Positions 25,156 through 33,927 are shown, numbered from the stretch's first letter. The stretch is 64,000 nucleotides of DNA from Sporobacter sp942492735 (GCA_942492735.1 OW818648.1:3410001-3474000), one strand, 5' to 3'. A program made the numbers and translations. The notes: generated by a model from the sequence alone, not told the origin.

Positions 25156-27162
25156 TTAGATGTGCAGTGCGGCTTGGAAGGCGCCGTTGACGGCGGCGGA
25201 GAGGTTTCCGCCGATTTTCTTGGCGTCGCCGACAATGTAGCATTCTGTTTCGGGGGCGCAGTGGCGGAGCTCCGCGATCAGGTCGTGGTTGATGCGCATG
25301 CCCATTGCAAGCAGCACGGTGTCGGCTTCGATTTCAAATGTCTTGCCGTCCGGGCCTTTTGCGATAATGCCCTTATCCGTGACCTCAACGAGAGCCGTCT
25401 CGTACTGTACTGTTATGTTTTTGTTATCCAGGAGCGTTTTCATTTCACTGAACAGGAAGACCGGTTTTGGCAGCATGTCGATAATGCCTGTGATTTCCCT
25501 GCCGTCTTCAGCAAAGTCGTCCGCTGCTTCCATACCGACTTCACCGCCGCCGATAACGACGACCTTTTTGCCGACCTTATTGCGGAATTTTGTTTCAGCG
25601 TCAGCAGCCCACATGACGTTTGGCCTTGTGATGCCGGGGATGCTTCTCGGTACGAGCGGCTCGGCACCCACAGCGATGACAACCGCGTCATAGCCTTCGA
25701 GCTCGACCATCTGCGCAGTTGCTTCTGTATTGAGCAGTATCTTGGCCTTCCCGGCTTTGATGGCTTTTGTGGCCTGACCATTGAGCCACTTCAGGTAGTC
25801 CTTCATATCGATCTTGCTGGGGTGCGCTACAGCGCTGTTGACACAGCCGGCAATACGGTCAGATTTTTCATAGACCGTCACGTCGTGGCCGCGATCGATG
25901 AGCGTGTGCATCGCGGTAAGTCCTGCCGGGCCGCCGCCGATGACCGCTACTTTTTTCTTTGTCTTAGCAACCGGAATTTCACCATCGCGCAGCGTGCTCG
26001 TCATGCCGGAGATAGGGTTGATGGCGCAGTTGATAACCTTCGGTCCGCCGAGGCGCATGGCGCAGGCGTTGCAGCGAAGGCACGGACGTATATCGTCTCT
26101 GCGGTTTGCTGCGGCCTTTTTCGGCATATCGGGGTCAGCCATGAGCGGACGGCACATAGCGACGAAATCGCACCAGCCCTTGGACAGATATTCCTCGGCA
26201 AGGTCGACGCTCGTGATGGAACCGACAGCGGCAAGGCGAATGTCGCCCTGGAAATAGTCCTTTATTTTCTGCGTCCAATGGACGTTGAAGCCGCGCTGCA
26301 TCGTGTAGCCTTGGAGCCAGTAGCGCATATACTTCATAAGGCCTTCTGAGTGAAGTCCGGCTGAAACATTGAACATATCGACGCCGTGATCCTTGAGTAT
26401 CTTCATGAGCTTGAGTGTTTCGTCAAAGTGCTGACCGTCTTCGATGATCTCGTCCGCCGAGATGCGGTAGTCGATAACGAAGTTCTCACCGCACAGCTCG
26501 CGGGTCTTTTCGACAACCTCGATGGCAAAGCGCGCGCGGTTTTCAAACGAGCCGCCGTACTTGTCCGTCCGCTTGTTGTAATGCGGGGAGGTAAACTGGG
26601 AGATCAGGTTGCCGTGGCCGCCGTGCAGAAGCGCGATGTCCATACCGGCGCGCTGCATGCGTTTGCACGCCATAGCATATTTCATAACTGTCTCGTCAAT
26701 CTTCTTCTGATCCATCTCGATGGGTATGTATGGTTCGCGGCCTGCCATCGCGGCGCGCATCTTTTCACTGTCACCGGGAATGGGGCTGGAGGTAAACGGC
26801 ACATGCCCGACGGCTTCAAACGTCGTGTCCTTGCCGTTGTGGTTGACCTCGAGGGAGGCATGGCAGTCAAACTCCTGAGCCATTTCCGCATACCACGACA
26901 GCGGCAGAACACTGTGGTCACTGGCTAAATCCAGCTGGCATTCCTCGTCTTTACATTCGCTGATATCGATGGACGAGTTGCCGACATACAAGATGGACGC
27001 GCCGCCTCGGGCGAACATGCGGAACCAGTCCACAAACTGGTGGGTCACCAGACCGTCGGGACTCGCAAGGTTAGGAGACGGAGGCGCTAGGATAATGCGG
27101 TTTTTGAAATCTACACCGCGAATTTTTGTCGGAGTAAAGAGATGCGTGTAATTTGATGCCAT
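25156..27162 (-). CDS. OYE-type NADH:flavin oxidoreductase / enoate reductase with Fe-S and FAD domains
   Basis: The 668-residue protein has the three-part build of 2,4-dienoyl-CoA reductase, enoate reductase and BaiCD/BaiH enzymes. The first is an FMN TIM barrel (about 1-350, with HGGHGNLISQFTSPHYNKRTD and YGGSFENRARF). Next is a 4Fe-4S motif CLRCNACAMRLG...CAINP near 363-390. Then comes a FAD/NAD domain with two nucleotide loops (VAVIGGGPAGLTA and VVVIGGGEVGMEAAD). It would reduce an activated C=C bond with NADH. The start ATG 27162 follows AAAGGAAAC. Whether the substrate is an enoate, a dienoyl-CoA or a steroid cannot be told here. Confidence 0.92.
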   Translation of the reverse strand: MASNYTHLFTPTKIRGVDFKNRIILAPPSPNLASPDGLVTHQFVDWFRMFARGGASILYVGNSSIDISECKDEECQLDLASDHSVLPLSWYAEMAQEFDCHASLEVNHNGKDTTFEAVGHVPFTSSPIPGDSEKMRAAMAGREPYIPIEMDQKKIDETVMKYAMACKRMQRAGMDIALLHGGHGNLISQFTSPHYNKRTDKYGGSFENRARFAIEVVEKTRELCGENFVIDYRISADEIIEDGQHFDETLKLMKILKDHGVDMFNVSAGLHSEGLMKYMRYWLQGYTMQRGFNVHWTQKIKDYFQGDIRLAAVGSITSVDLAEEYLSKGWCDFVAMCRPLMADPDMPKKAAANRRDDIRPCLRCNACAMRLGGPKVINCAINPISGMTSTLRDGEIPVAKTKKKVAVIGGGPAGLTAMHTLIDRGHDVTVYEKSDRIAGCVNSAVAHPSKIDMKDYLKWLNGQATKAIKAGKAKILLNTEATAQMVELEGYDAVVIAVGAEPLVPRSIPGITRPNVMWAADAETKFRNKVGKKVVVIGGGEVGMEAADDFAEDGREITGIIDMLPKPVFLFSEMKTLLDNKNITVQYETALVEVTDKGIIAKGPDGKTFEIEADTVLLAMGMRINHDLIAELRHCAPETECYIVGDAKKIGGNLSAAVNGAFQAALHI

Positions 27163-27210
27163 CGTTTAGTTTCCTTTCACGTCAGTATAAGTCTATATTC
27201 AGTTGAAGTA

Positions 27211-27239
27211 ATAATACAATAAATACCGATCGGTAGCAA
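27211..27239 (-). promoter_or_regulatory. Promoter of the flavin oxidoreductase gene with a 12-bp palindrome
   Basis: On the minus strand TTGCTA (27239-27234) and TATTAT (27216-27211) are 17 bp apart. The perfect palindrome TACCGATCGGTA at 27224-27235 overlaps the -35 box and spacer, the layout expected for a repressor operator. Confidence 0.65.
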
Positions 27240-27246
27240 GCTCCAG

Positions 27247-27285
27247 ATATCACATTTTGTGTATTCTCACATAATGTGATATAAT
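27247..27285 (+). promoter_or_regulatory. Promoter of the envelope operon with two TCACAT/ATGTGA palindromes
   Basis: TTGTGT (27257-27262) and TATAAT (27280-27285) are spaced by 17 bp. Two similar palindromes, ATCACATTTTGTGTAT (27249-27264) and TCACATAATGTGA (27267-27279), cover the promoter. This suggests tandem binding of one regulator. Confidence 0.65.
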
Positions 27286-27376
27286 ACCAATGTTATCCTA
27301 GTCAAAATGCGGATATGAACAAGAACCCGACTAGAACCATTAACGATAGAGCTTCGTGAAAGGATTACATACCTGA

Positions 27377-28162
27377 ATGAAGGCTTGGCAAAAAAGAGTG
27401 ATAGGTTTTATGTCTATAATGACATTAATGCTGATTTTAGCGTATCCATTTTCGGATATGCTAAAGCCCAAAGGTTCTATTCGGCTGCGTGAGATCGTAT
27501 CATACTGTACCGGCGATGCGACGAACGATGGCACACTCGAGCTGCTTGCAATATCAGGTGACGGTGAAATCGACACCGGGCAAAGGCACGGCGCGCTTCT
27601 GCTTGTATGCGACGCCTCAGCCGAAGATGACATATTAGGACTTGGGTACATCCCGCCCGCAAAGATACAGCAGGCTATTAATCTCTCCAGAATAAAGCCG
27701 ATGAAGGTGCAGCTTGGCGATGTCAATGGCGACAGCGTCAATGAGGTCGCACTGTGTGTTTACAAATTCACTAAATTTCATCCCGATATGGACAAGCGCC
27801 CATTTTTCTTTGACCTCGTCGAGGGTAATCTTATTCCTGTATGGCTTGGTTCCAGGCTTTCGCGTCCATTTGATGACTATATTCTGCAGGATATCGACGG
27901 TGACGCTATTGACGAAATCATATCAATCGAGCGCCTTGAAAGCGGCAGCCGCGTGATTGCTGTATACGATTGGAAAGGTTTCGGATTTGAAATGCGCACC
28001 CAATCGGCGGAATTTGACGGCCAGCTGCAATTTAATTCAGACACCGCCGAACAAACGGGATTTCCCGAGGAAATCAGCGCTACTTTTACCAATTACAGGG
28101 AACATACTGAACTTATATTTCGTCTGGATAACGGTGCACTCGTTTACACCAAAACAAACTGA
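27377..28162 (+). CDS. Membrane-anchored FG-GAP/VCBS-like repeat protein
   Basis: This is a 261-residue exported protein with one N-terminal membrane segment (residues 8-27). Three acidic loops, GDATNDGTLELL, GDVNGDSVNEVAL and QDIDGDAIDEIIS, match the calcium-binding D-x-(N/D)-x-D-x-x-x-E turns of FG-GAP/VCBS beta-propeller repeats. The number of blades is too small for a full propeller. Similar repeats bind carbohydrate or metal in extracellular proteins. It is the first gene of a three-gene operon (15 bases to the next gene). The assignment rests on these loops only. Confidence 0.6.
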   Translation: MKAWQKRVIGFMSIMTLMLILAYPFSDMLKPKGSIRLREIVSYCTGDATNDGTLELLAISGDGEIDTGQRHGALLLVCDASAEDDILGLGYIPPAKIQQAINLSRIKPMKVQLGDVNGDSVNEVALCVYKFTKFHPDMDKRPFFFDLVEGNLIPVWLGSRLSRPFDDYILQDIDGDAIDEIISIERLESGSRVIAVYDWKGFGFEMRTQSAEFDGQLQFNSDTAEQTGFPEEISATFTNYREHTELIFRLDNGALVYTKTN

Positions 28163-28176
28163 ATTGGGGGATTACT

Positions 28177-30432
28177 GTGAAGCGTAAAAATAATGTCTAT
28201 CAACTCGTGTCTCTTATTCTGATAACCGCTCTGTTGACCAGCTGCACTGCCGGATGCAACAGCAACAGCAATATCAAAACGACGGTCGAGCCGACTGCCA
28301 GCCAGCCCGCAATCCAAGAGACTGATCCACCTGTCGAGACGACTGATGCGGGCAGCACTGGCTTTATAAACATTGGATTTAAGCCTAATTTTGGAAACAG
28401 CGGCAAGGCTTATGTTCCGGTCGAGGTCACGCCGCGTGTCGCCGATTATACAATTAACCCGGATCTTTCGAACGTCGTGAATCTTGACCAGTTCCCGAAT
28501 CTGACAGCAGAACAAATAAAAAAGCTTGCAAGCAATGGTTTTGTTGTCGCGCCGGGCAAACAGGAGCAGCTTTTCTACATTTACGAGGACAACACCTATA
28601 AAAAAATCCCCAATTTCGTAACGGTCGACTCTGTATTGCAGGTTTACCATATTTTTTATGACTATGCGCTCAGAAGCACCGAAGGTATGACGCTGCTTCC
28701 GAACGCCGTGGCGCTCAACAAGAATATGCTCGCTCAGCTTATAAAGGAGTACGCCGCGATTTCCGATCCCTTCGTTAAGACCGAAGCGCAAAAAGCGCTC
28801 GGTTATTTCGGCGTCGCGCAGCTCGCCTTCGGGGAAGCGCTTCCCGATGGCTTCCCCACGGAGGTCAAAGCGCTTATCGATAGTGAAATGGCACTGTTCA
28901 ATGATGCAGACGGGCGGTATCTGTCTCCGCTTTTTGGATACGAAATCGACTATTCCTTATTTACCCCGCGTGGACACTACACGCGCAGCGAGGAGCTTGA
29001 AAGGTATTTCAAGGGCATGAGCTGGTATGGCGTCGTCCCCTTCCCTCTGTACGAAAGCGACGGTAAAACGCGCGATACCGAGTCGGCGATACGCGCGATC
29101 ATCACCGTAACCGCACTGTGCCGCCTGCCCGAAGCGGACGGCGGCGCGCTATGGGAAAGCATCTATAGTCCAACGGCGTTTTTCGTGGGTGCAGCTGATG
29201 ATCTAACGCCTTATCAATTAGCAGGCGTTATTGACAAGGTTTACGGCAGCAATCCCAAGCTTGATGACATTTCAAGCCCGGCGAAGCTTGATTTATTCTA
29301 CGTGGAGGTCGAGGCGCTGCCCAAGGCTCAAATCAACGCCAAGAACGATCTCGCTATCGCCGACGGCAAAAACATTCCATCCGGATTGCAGTTCCGGTTT
29401 ATGGGCCAGCGCTACATTCCGGATTCTGAAATTTTACAGGAGCTCTGCGAATCAGTCGCACGGCCATTCCCGACCGGGCTTGACGTATTCGCAACGCTTG
29501 GCTCGCAGCGCGCTGCCGACATTATCGACTCGGTATATAAACCGACTGAAGCCTGGCCGGAATATACAGAAAACTTCGAACGCTTAAAAACGAAATTCAC
29601 GGCGCTGCCCGATACGACATGGCAGTCGAATATGTATTTCGCGTGGCTGTGGACACAGAATTCACTGACCGGCGAATACGGCAAGGGATATCCCATGTTC
29701 ATGCGCAATACGGCGTGGCAGGATAAATCTCTCGCCACAGCGCTCGGAAGCTGGTCGGAAATGCGCCACGACACGATCCTGTATGCGAAAGGCTCGGTGG
29801 CGGAGTGCGGCGGCTTTGACGCGCCGCCGGTCGTCCGCGCTTATGTTGAGCCGAATGTTGAGCTTTATAACCGCCTGCTGTGGCTGACAACTTATTCGCG
29901 GGAAAATCTCTCCGCGCGCGGAGTTTTACCGGAAAACCTTGAATATGTGTGCGACAATTTTGAGTATATGCTGACCTTCCTGCGCGACTGCTCGATCAAG
30001 GAACTCAGGGGTGAGGATTTAACGACCGAGGAATACGACAGCCTGCTCACGTACGGTGGATATCTCGAAAACCTGACGATCAGCAGCGTGGAAAACGGTT
30101 ATAAGTGGTTCCAAATCGAATCGGAAACGGACCGCAACATGGCGGTCATTGCCGATGTTCACACAGCAATCCCCGGCGGATATCTGGAGGAAGGCGTCGG
30201 AACGGCAGCGGAGATTTATGTCGTCGTGCCGATGGGCGGAGCGCTTTACCTCACGCGCGGCGCGGTGTTTGACTATTTTGAATTCGTATCACAGGAACGG
30301 CTGACCGATGAGCAGTGGCAGGCGATGCTCAAGCAAAAGACGCCCGAGCGTCCGCCCTTCACTTCAAGTTTTATCGCGGGCAGCGCCTCGGAAGTACCGG
30401 CACCGATCGAACCATATACGACAGGATGTTAG
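28177..30432 (+). CDS. DUF3160 lipoprotein
   Basis: The 751-residue protein starts at GTG 28177 behind GGGG. It has a signal peptide ending in a lipobox (ALLTSC, Cys near residue 23), then a Ser/Thr-rich linker. The body has the DUF3160 pattern: NLDQFPNLTAEQIKKLASNG, VTVDSVLQVYHIFYDY, 'DYSLFTPRGHYTRSEELERYFKGM' and SWSEMRHDTILYAKGS near residue 530. The family is restricted to bacterial surface proteins of unknown activity. Its stop codon overlaps the start of the CapA-like gene (ATGTTAG), so the two are co-translated. Confidence 0.88.
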   Translation: MKRKNNVYQLVSLILITALLTSCTAGCNSNSNIKTTVEPTASQPAIQETDPPVETTDAGSTGFINIGFKPNFGNSGKAYVPVEVTPRVADYTINPDLSNVVNLDQFPNLTAEQIKKLASNGFVVAPGKQEQLFYIYEDNTYKKIPNFVTVDSVLQVYHIFYDYALRSTEGMTLLPNAVALNKNMLAQLIKEYAAISDPFVKTEAQKALGYFGVAQLAFGEALPDGFPTEVKALIDSEMALFNDADGRYLSPLFGYEIDYSLFTPRGHYTRSEELERYFKGMSWYGVVPFPLYESDGKTRDTESAIRAIITVTALCRLPEADGGALWESIYSPTAFFVGAADDLTPYQLAGVIDKVYGSNPKLDDISSPAKLDLFYVEVEALPKAQINAKNDLAIADGKNIPSGLQFRFMGQRYIPDSEILQELCESVARPFPTGLDVFATLGSQRAADIIDSVYKPTEAWPEYTENFERLKTKFTALPDTTWQSNMYFAWLWTQNSLTGEYGKGYPMFMRNTAWQDKSLATALGSWSEMRHDTILYAKGSVAECGGFDAPPVVRAYVEPNVELYNRLLWLTTYSRENLSARGVLPENLEYVCDNFEYMLTFLRDCSIKELRGEDLTTEEYDSLLTYGGYLENLTISSVENGYKWFQIESETDRNMAVIADVHTAIPGGYLEEGVGTAAEIYVVVPMGGALYLTRGAVFDYFEFVSQERLTDEQWQAMLKQKTPERPPFTSSFIAGSASEVPAPIEPYTTGC

Positions 30433-31457
30433 CGAACAAAAAGCGAATAGCGGCGGTAGTGATCATCACCGCAGTGATTATCGTCGCCGCTGCTGCCGCT
30501 GTCGTTATAACAGCAAATCAAGGCGTCATGCGTCTTCTCAGGAAGGATGTTGTGATATCCATCGCAGGGGACATCCTTCTGAGCCGGGGCGTCGCCGACG
30601 CGATAGAGCAAAAAGGCGCTTCTTACCCTTACGAGGGCGTCTCTCAGCTATTTCGTCAGGACGACATCACAATCGCCAATCTCGAATGCCCGCTGACGAT
30701 AGCGGGTGACGGCGCTATGAAGGAGAAGCGGTTTGTGTTCAAGGCCGATCCAATGAGCGCCGACACTCTTAAATCGTCGGGTTTTGACGTACTGATGCTG
30801 GCCAATAACCACACGATGGACTATATGAGCGAGGGCCTATCCGACACGATGAAAGCGCTTGGCAGTGCCGGGCTTCTCTATGCCGGCGCCGGACAGAGCA
30901 GGGATGAAATTAAGCCGTGTTTCATTGAGAAAAACGGCCTTTGCATCGGTATCCTCGCGTACAGCGCGCTTCCGCCCGAGGGCTTTATGTACGACGGCGG
31001 CAGCGCGACGATCGCTTATGCCCGGGCGGGATTTCTCGACGACATGCGAGGCGCGGTAGCATCCGCGGCGGCGCAGTGTGATTTTTTACTTGTTTATTTC
31101 CACTGGGGCACCGAATACCGTCACGACGTCGGCGAGGCGCAGATAGAAACCGCCCACGCGGCCGTTGATTCTGGTGCCTCGGCCGTGATCGGTACACACC
31201 CCCATGTACTGCAGGGCAGAGAAACATATAAAGGCGCTCCCATCTATTACAGTATCGGCAACTTCGTTTTTGATAAGCAAATACCTGATGGGACGGACGA
31301 AGCCATCATCGTGCAGTTTACCGTCGGCAAAGACGGAATTATCGGCACTAATGAGCTTCCGGTCGTCATAGAAGCCTGCCAGCCGCTGCTCGCTGGCGAT
31401 CAAAGAGCTGCTGAAATAGAAACAGCTTTGATTCGATTTTCACGCCGGTTCAAGTAG
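30426..31457 (+). CDS. CapA-family protein (PGA capsule-type metallophosphatase)
   Basis: The start at ATG 30426 overlaps the previous stop; a longer frame from 30315 lies wholly within the DUF3160 gene and is rejected. The 343-residue protein has one N-terminal membrane segment (about 9-30) and an external domain with the CapA motifs: SIAGDILLSRG, IANLECPLT, LANNHTMDY, YFHWGTEY, GTHPHVLQG and SIGNFVFDK. These are metal ligands of a calcineurin-like fold. CapA is needed for poly-gamma-glutamate capsule export in Bacillus, but no capB or capC is present here, so its role may be generic wall or polymer processing. Confidence 0.9.
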   Translation: MLANKKRIAAVVIITAVIIVAAAAAVVITANQGVMRLLRKDVVISIAGDILLSRGVADAIEQKGASYPYEGVSQLFRQDDITIANLECPLTIAGDGAMKEKRFVFKADPMSADTLKSSGFDVLMLANNHTMDYMSEGLSDTMKALGSAGLLYAGAGQSRDEIKPCFIEKNGLCIGILAYSALPPEGFMYDGGSATIAYARAGFLDDMRGAVASAAAQCDFLLVYFHWGTEYRHDVGEAQIETAHAAVDSGASAVIGTHPHVLQGRETYKGAPIYYSIGNFVFDKQIPDGTDEAIIVQFTVGKDGIIGTNELPVVIEACQPLLAGDQRAAEIETALIRFSRRFK

Positions 31458-31459
31458 TG

Positions 31460-31503
31460 AAGCAGGGAATCACATCTTTTGAATGCGATTCCCTGCTTAT
31501 TTT
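31460..31503 (+). terminator. Terminator of the envelope operon
   Basis: A 12-bp perfect stem (AAGCAGGGAATC / GATTCCCTGCTT) is followed by ATTTTCG, starting 3 bases after the stop codon at 31457. Confidence 0.8.
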
Positions 31504-31567
31504 CGTTGTGTGATTAGTACTTAGCTTCACGCCACGACCTGTGCTATGTCTGGCATAAGAGGGCTAC

Positions 31568-31960
31568 CTAATTCGTTAAATAATAAAGCGCACTGGGGAA
31601 AATCAGGTGGATGAGAAGAAAAAATAAAACAACGAGTACCATTCGCCGGTGCCAGAGGAACAGGCTCCTTTTTTTCAAGAGGTAAAATGAGCCGCCTAAT
31701 GTCGCCGTCACCAGAATCGCCAGAAAAACAAGAATCCCTGTGTGCAGCCGTATGGTACCTAAAGCCAGGTATCCATGTATTGCGGCGACGATGAGAATAA
31801 CAACGCCAAGAGGTTTATGTATTGCGCGCAAGAATTTTATGACCTTACCGAATCTACCCCCTTTTAGGTGGAGGGTGTGATCATTTAGGAAGCGAAGCCA
31901 GAACGGCGACGTCATCACCGCAAGCAGAACAATATTTAACAGACCAAGAAAAACATACAT
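31568..31960 (-). CDS. Four-helix membrane protein, putative heme-binding
   Basis: This 130-residue protein has four hydrophobic helices. Histidines lie in or near helices 2, 3 and 4 (LRAIHKPLGVVILIVAAIHGYL, LWHRRMVLVVLFFLLIHLIF), the arrangement of small cytochrome b561 or ferric-reductase-like proteins that hold heme between helices. It is encoded directly downstream (15-base gap) of a predicted cytochrome b5-type lipoprotein, which supports an electron-transfer role. I know no specific family name. The start ATG 31960 follows AGGTG. Confidence 0.65.
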   Translation of the reverse strand: MYVFLGLLNIVLLAVMTSPFWLRFLNDHTLHLKGGRFGKVIKFLRAIHKPLGVVILIVAAIHGYLALGTIRLHTGILVFLAILVTATLGGSFYLLKKRSLFLWHRRMVLVVLFFLLIHLIFPSALYYLTN

Positions 31961-31975
31961 ATTAACACCTATTTC

Positions 31976-32344
31976 TCATTCTTCTAGTTTTCCGACCACC
32001 GGGAGGTCTCCTAATTTTGAAACGCCGTGCGGTGAAATGTTTTTTATTTCGTCCGAAAGATCCCGTCCTGCAGAAAACCCGTTGTGATCACCATTTTTCC
32101 ACATCGGAATGTCTGTCACATCGTAGATGACGCCGTCAACAGCAATATACGCGGGATTTCCATTTTTTCCGTCATACTCAGAGAGTTCCTCAAGCGTCAG
32201 GACCACCCCGGTTTCCTCAGTGCCGGACACGACAGTTTCTGTGGAACCTGGTTCATCCTTCTCATTGCCTCCCGAACTGCATCCTTGAAAAGCAAACATT
32301 GCAACGAGCAGCAGGATGGCACCTATAGCTACTGGTTTTTTCAT
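31976..32344 (-). CDS. Cytochrome b5-like heme-binding lipoprotein
   Basis: The start at ATG 32344 lies behind GAGGAGG and gives 122 residues. A signal peptide ends in a lipobox (AFQGCSSGG, Cys near 22). The domain that follows (LTLEELSEYDGKNGNPAYIA, VDGVIYDVTDIPMWKNGDHNGFSAGRDLSDEI, SPHGVSKLGDLPVVG) is a cytochrome b5-like heme/steroid-binding fold. The two candidate heme ligands are the His in DHNGFSAG and the His in SPHG. The protein would sit on the outer face of the membrane next to the four-helix partner encoded downstream. Confidence 0.85.
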   Translation of the reverse strand: MKKPVAIGAILLLVAMFAFQGCSSGGNEKDEPGSTETVVSGTEETGVVLTLEELSEYDGKNGNPAYIAVDGVIYDVTDIPMWKNGDHNGFSAGRDLSDEIKNISPHGVSKLGDLPVVGKLEE

Positions 32345-32430
32345 GTAACTCCTCCTCACCATATAATATACATAATAATCATTTTCCGGGTTAAAATAAA
32401 GATGTTATTATTAAAAAGGAGGAAATTAAT

Positions 32431-32595
32431 ATGAATATGAAGCACAATTCAAGCATCGGCTGTTCGGTAACAGAATGTAATTATCATTGTAAAGAAGATA
32501 ACTACTGTACTTTAGATAAGATAGACGTCGTCAAACATACTCAAAAGGCAGATACGATCGAAAGTACAGACTGCGGAAGTTTTAAGAAAATTTAG
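32431..32595 (+). CDS. DUF1540 small cysteine-rich protein
   Basis: This is a 54-residue gene behind AAGGAGG (32416-32422). The product has the DUF1540 pattern of spaced cysteines (C-x4-C-x3-C-x5-C, then TDCGSF near the end). These small proteins are common in Clostridia and may bind metal; their role is unknown. It is divergent from the heme module and ends at a strong hairpin. Confidence 0.85.
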   Translation: MNMKHNSSIGCSVTECNYHCKEDNYCTLDKIDVVKHTQKADTIESTDCGSFKKI

Positions 32596-32613
32596 CTGTA
32601 ATTGAGTAAAAAG

Positions 32614-32650
32614 CAGGGTATTGCATCAATCAAATGCAATACCCTGTAAA
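32614..32650. terminator. Bidirectional terminator of the CAGGGTATTGCA family
   Basis: A perfect 13-bp stem (CAGGGTATTGCAT / ATGCAATACCCTG) separates the DUF1540 gene and the convergent permease gene. The same arms recur at 39225-39272 and in several intergenic repeats. Confidence 0.8.
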
Positions 32651-32660
32651 TTTAAAGTGC

Positions 32661-33800
32661 TTATGTCTCTTCCGCCTTCGGTTTTGATACACTGCGGCGC
32701 ACTTTCGCTTGTAACAGCTTATACAGTGTTGCCGAAGTCGGAACACTAATAATCATTCCGACAATACCACCGATACCTCCACCGAGTACAATTGCAGCCA
32801 GCACCCAAATTCCGGGAAGTCCAACAGAAGCGCCGACAACTCTTGGATATATCAGGTTGCTTTCTATCTGCTGCAGCACAAGGATGAATATGATAAAGAA
32901 GAGCGCATTCATCGGATCGACAGTCAGAATCATAAACGCCCCGACACCAGCGCCTATATAGGCTCCAACAATTGGTACGAGTGCTGTTATTCCGACGACT
33001 GCGCCAATCATTGGCGCATAGGGAAATCCGAAAACCAGCATCCCTAACATGCACAAACTGCCTAAAATCATTGCTTCCAAACACTGACCGGAGATGTAGT
33101 GGGAAAATGTCTGGTTCGCTACACGGAGGACGCTGTTGATTTTAACCACAAGCGACTCCTTCAAAAACAACTTCATGACTCTTTGGAATTGTTGATTCAG
33201 CGTTTCTTTTTTCAGCAGAAGAAAAATCGCAAAGATAACCCCAATCACACCGTTTACGATCCCGCTGCCTAAAGTGCCGACGAGCGTCATTGCTGAACTA
33301 AAAATCGAACCCACTCCCGACAGCGCATACATTAAAAGGTCCTTTAAGGTGCTGTTCCAATCGATATTAAGTCCTTCCAGCGTATCTGCAATAATTGGAT
33401 ATTGATCACTGTAACTTAGCAGCCAATTCTTGAGACTTTCAAAATAAACCGGGATTTCATTTGCGATTAATGTAAGCGCACGTAAAAGCTCAGGGACTAC
33501 TAGTACGATAACAAGCCCTAAAATTCCCGATATGAGAATTATTGACAAAAGAATGCATACCAGTCTTCTGGAACGGATAACGATTGCTTTCTTTGATCGC
33601 GGAAAATAAATTCTCTCCAGAAGTTTCAAGACAATGTTCAAAGCATAGGCAATGACGCAGCCGAGAATCAACGGAAAGCATATCTTCAGCAAGGCGGCCA
33701 CAGCTGCAAGTCCCTTTTCAAAATATAAGATGACAAGTACTGCGATGACCAGCCATACTAGATATTTGACTACTCTTTTTTCACGTTTCTTTTCATTCAT
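32661..33800 (-). CDS. AI-2E/PerM-family membrane permease
   Basis: The 379-residue protein has a Lys/Arg-rich start (MNEKKREKRVVKYLVWL) and about eight hydrophobic segments in the order typical of the AI-2E transporter superfamily. The conserved last third has 'FGFPYAPMIGAVVGITALVPIVGAYIGAGVGAFMIL' and 'QQIESNLIYPRVVGASVGLPGIWVL'. It is a second, diverged relative of the YtvI-like protein at 15162-16235. The substrate is unknown; some relatives are Na+/H+ antiporters. It is a single-gene unit. Confidence 0.85.
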   Translation of the reverse strand: MNEKKREKRVVKYLVWLVIAVLVILYFEKGLAAVAALLKICFPLILGCVIAYALNIVLKLLERIYFPRSKKAIVIRSRRLVCILLSIILISGILGLVIVLVVPELLRALTLIANEIPVYFESLKNWLLSYSDQYPIIADTLEGLNIDWNSTLKDLLMYALSGVGSIFSSAMTLVGTLGSGIVNGVIGVIFAIFLLLKKETLNQQFQRVMKLFLKESLVVKINSVLRVANQTFSHYISGQCLEAMILGSLCMLGMLVFGFPYAPMIGAVVGITALVPIVGAYIGAGVGAFMILTVDPMNALFFIIFILVLQQIESNLIYPRVVGASVGLPGIWVLAAIVLGGGIGGIVGMIISVPTSATLYKLLQAKVRRSVSKPKAEET

Positions 33801-33827
33801 CTAATTTTTATTCCTTCTCCCAGGTAC

Positions 33828-33874
33828 GTGGATTCCCGCCTTCGCGGGAATGACAGCGCGGACAACGTGCACAT
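33828..33874. repeat. Dispersed CCCGCGAAGGCGGG-type hairpin repeat, copy 2
   Basis: The hairpin ATTCCCGCCTTCGCGGGAAT is followed by GACAGCGCGGACA, the same tail as at 12405-12440. An outer pair CACGT... / ...ACGTG (TACGTGG and ACGTGCA) encloses it. Confidence 0.65.
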
Positions 33875-33927
33875 ATATGTTCAATTATACTTTATAAGTT
33901 ATTAAACAACAAGCTCAAGAATCACAG

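Noticed and set aside
25162..26349. 395-residue open frame opposite the flavin oxidoreductase gene
   Set aside because: Long antisense frames are common opposite GC-rich third-position genes; it has no recognisable domain.
28144..28791. 215-residue open frame on the minus strand within the DUF3160 gene
   Set aside because: It is a shadow of the plus-strand lipoprotein gene, whose lipobox and family motifs are clear.
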